From Eucalyptus grandis (Eukaryota > Streptophyta > Magnoliopsida > Myrtales > Myrtaceae): DNA of 64,000 nt. Within the stretch, counting starts at the first letter, position 1. Every line of letters begins with the position of its first letter. Under the pieces are notes generated by a model that was given only the letters and a program-made list of their open reading frames with translations, ran no database searches and had not been told where the DNA came from. Below are positions 62,235 through 64,000 of the stretch, in pieces. A program made the position numbers and the translations under genes. The stretch is from positions 29,757,088-29,821,087 of the forward strand of contig NC_052615.1 of NCBI RefSeq assembly GCF_016545825.1. Direction: 5' to 3'.

Positions 62235-63539
62235 ATGAAAAAAGCCTTGTATATTTAATAAGCTATTGTTTAGAGGATAAATTTCGTCCTTTCGTTTATT
62301 ATGTTGCCCGCTCTTTGCAGGACAAATCCCTGATTTTGAAGTTATAACTGCTGAAGTCTGTCTGTTACATTTAAAAGGTTTGAATTATTTTTTGCATTCC
62401 CGTCAAGATTAGAAATAGAAACCCTATGAGAATATTTTATATGTTCCAAGTGTCAAACATTTAATTGTCGTGAAGGTCCTAGGTTTGGGATTTTTTTCTA
62501 AAAGTCAACGTCAAAGTGCACGAACTGCAATATTTTGATTAAACAAGAAATAAAAGTAAATGTTAATCCGGTCTGAATCAGACAGACGTTGGACAAGCGA
62601 TTATAGCTGAATGCACGTGATGGGATATTTGGCATTCTGACACAACTCAATGAACATGATGTAATACTAGGCATTCTGATGGGCCAAACGAAATATTATA
62701 TATCATCGGTTTTCAGAAGTCTACTATCAATAGGAAAATTGATGTATGAATATAAATTCGATTTTAAACATTTTAATTTTGTCCATACAATTTAAAACTT
62801 TTATGCTAAATTCAAACATAATTCTTTCAGCTAATTACATAGGAAATTAATGATGTGGCATCGCTAACTATCTTACATGGCATTAATCCTTGCCCCAAGA
62901 CCTATCCCTCATCTTGACCCTTTTAAATATTAAATTGAAAGTTTATTCTTATATGATTTATGTAAAACGGGTGTTTGCTATCACTTTATCAAACTACTAC
63001 ATGACAATCATTTTTTTCCTTACTTTTTTTAGGTTAAGGAAAACCGATTGACACCAATTTAAATAAATTTTTAGGATACAAATTTAGTACAATGTAAAGA
63101 TAGATGAGAAGAACTAGACAAGATGTGATCCCTCAATAGAAATCACCCCCGAACGAATTGGCTTATTTGAAGTGGATTTCAGCCATTCATAGTGTATATG
63201 GTAACATTTTTGTTTTTGAAAATAATTTTTATTCATAAATAATTTTTTATATTTTATTATTCGTATAAATTTCTAAGTAGAACACATTTGGCAATACATT
63301 TACTCTAAACCGCACTCGGGTAACATATTTACTTCACGTTAAGGTTTCGTGAAATGAATTATTTGGCCAAAATAACTTCGTTTGTATTGTCAACATTATT
63401 CTCCTTTTGGCTTTCTAGTAGGTCGACTTTTAATTATTTTTATTAATAAAATACATGGTCGGACATACTTTTAACATTTTCTTTTTGTGACTTTTGCCCA
63501 ACTTTGAAAACACTACTCGAAAATCAAGACGTTTTGTGG

Positions 63540-63543
<4 letters not shown>
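62235..63543. other. Intergenic DNA
   Basis: AT-rich with no gene. It ends at a GA microsatellite that precedes the promoter-like right edge. Confidence 0.5.

Positions 63544-63574
<31 letters not shown>
63544..63574. repeat. (GA)15 microsatellite
   Basis: An uninterrupted GA run just upstream of the promoter-like region at the right edge. Confidence 0.95.
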
Positions 63575-63578
<4 letters not shown>

Positions 63579-63633
63579 TGGGGCCCATGTTTTTGAATGC
63601 TGAAAATCAGAAAAGCGAAGGGGGTGCTATAGG

Positions 63634-64000
63634 GCTATAAAGGTTGTGCGCTCCAGCTGCAGGGGGCGGACTTCAAATCCAAATTCAAATTTCATGCAAT
63701 CCGAGCTTGGTAGCAGAATATCCGACAGTCCCTTTCACCCCCGGCCTCCACTCACCGACGCGTGCCCGTCTCCTCCCTCGTTTCTCCCGGTTTCCTTAAT
63801 TTGCTCCCCGTTTCGCCATCGCGCGGCTCTTTAGGAACGGAGTGGAGTCCGTTCGTCCCGTTTTCACGCGATTCTTTTTCCGGTTTTGAAGCTCTGTCGA
63901 GGGCCTAGACACTGCCTTAAGTTCGGATCCTAGGACTCAGGTTTAACCTGTTGAGATCTAGGGTATGATCCATTGAAGACTTGGATCTGATTGTCGCGGC
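63634..64000 (+). promoter_or_regulatory. Promoter and leader of a gene beyond the right edge
   Basis: A TATA box (ctataaagg, about 63635) follows the GA repeat and is succeeded by GC-rich, CT-rich leader sequence with no convincing start codon up to the window end. Wording after ~63.83 kb (ttctttttccggttttgaag) is typical of plant 5' UTR or first-intron sequence. The coding part lies outside the window. Confidence 0.45.

Overview
This is nuclear DNA from a flowering plant, most likely a woody eudicot. The genes have GT-AG introns with plant-type T-rich tracts. The protein families (BRH1-type RING-H2, PLAC8/proline-rich, CCT-motif, large beta-adaptin) are typical of plants. The intergenic DNA is AT-rich and full of MITE-like elements, SINEs, LTR remnants and microsatellites. 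The repeat style makes me think of Myrtaceae, but I cannot prove that from sequence alone. Only four protein-coding genes can be supported in 64 kb. All four sit in the right-hand 55%.

Layout. 1-29.2 kb is gene-free. It holds a full-length tRNA-derived SINE with a 17-bp target-site duplication (2.2 kb), and a three-level nest (3.8-5.0 kb) of a Harbinger-like MITE inside a Mutator-like element inside an LTR remnant. It also holds a 206-bp tandem duplication next to a ~58-unit ATT microsatellite (7.4-8.0 kb), further TIR elements (8.35, 22.8 and 27.3 kb), a diverged pair of ~550-bp direct repeats (11.6 and 16.3 kb), LTR-like debris (13.7-15.9 kb), a 5'-truncated copy of the SINE (18.66 kb) and a small TRIM-like element (19.1-19.6 kb). 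29.2-40.4 kb is a compact gene island: an intronless RING-H2 E3 ligase (+, 168 aa), an eight-exon PLAC8-family membrane protein (-, 254 aa, with two micro-exons) and a four-exon CCT-motif regulator (+, 331 aa). The last two diverge from a shared 585-bp interval. 40.4-53 kb is again gene-free. It contains a GC-rich foldback element flanked by 84-bp perfect direct repeats (42-43.2 kb) and a three-unit tandem array whose middle unit is internally deleted (46.9-49.8 kb). 53.1-61.8 kb is a 15-exon beta-adaptin gene (897 aa), whose intron 7 uses a GC-AG pair. The last ~400 bp look like a promoter and leader of a gene that starts beyond the window.

How the genes relate. They do not form a pathway. 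The beta-adaptin is the large subunit of AP-1/AP-2 clathrin adaptors. The RING protein is a probable ubiquitin ligase, the PLAC8 protein a small Cys-rich membrane protein, and the CCT protein a probable nuclear transcription regulator. What links them is gene order: from memory, RING, PLAC8 and CCT homologues are neighbours in Arabidopsis (around At5g41380-41400 and At1g63820-63840), and beta-adaptin adjoins a PLAC8 gene at At4g23460-23470. The window may therefore preserve an ancestral block that Arabidopsis has split among duplicated segments. I found no convincing new biological system. The most unusual structures are the 84-bp-flanked foldback element, the GC-rich core module shared by different TIR shells, and the rearranged tandem array.
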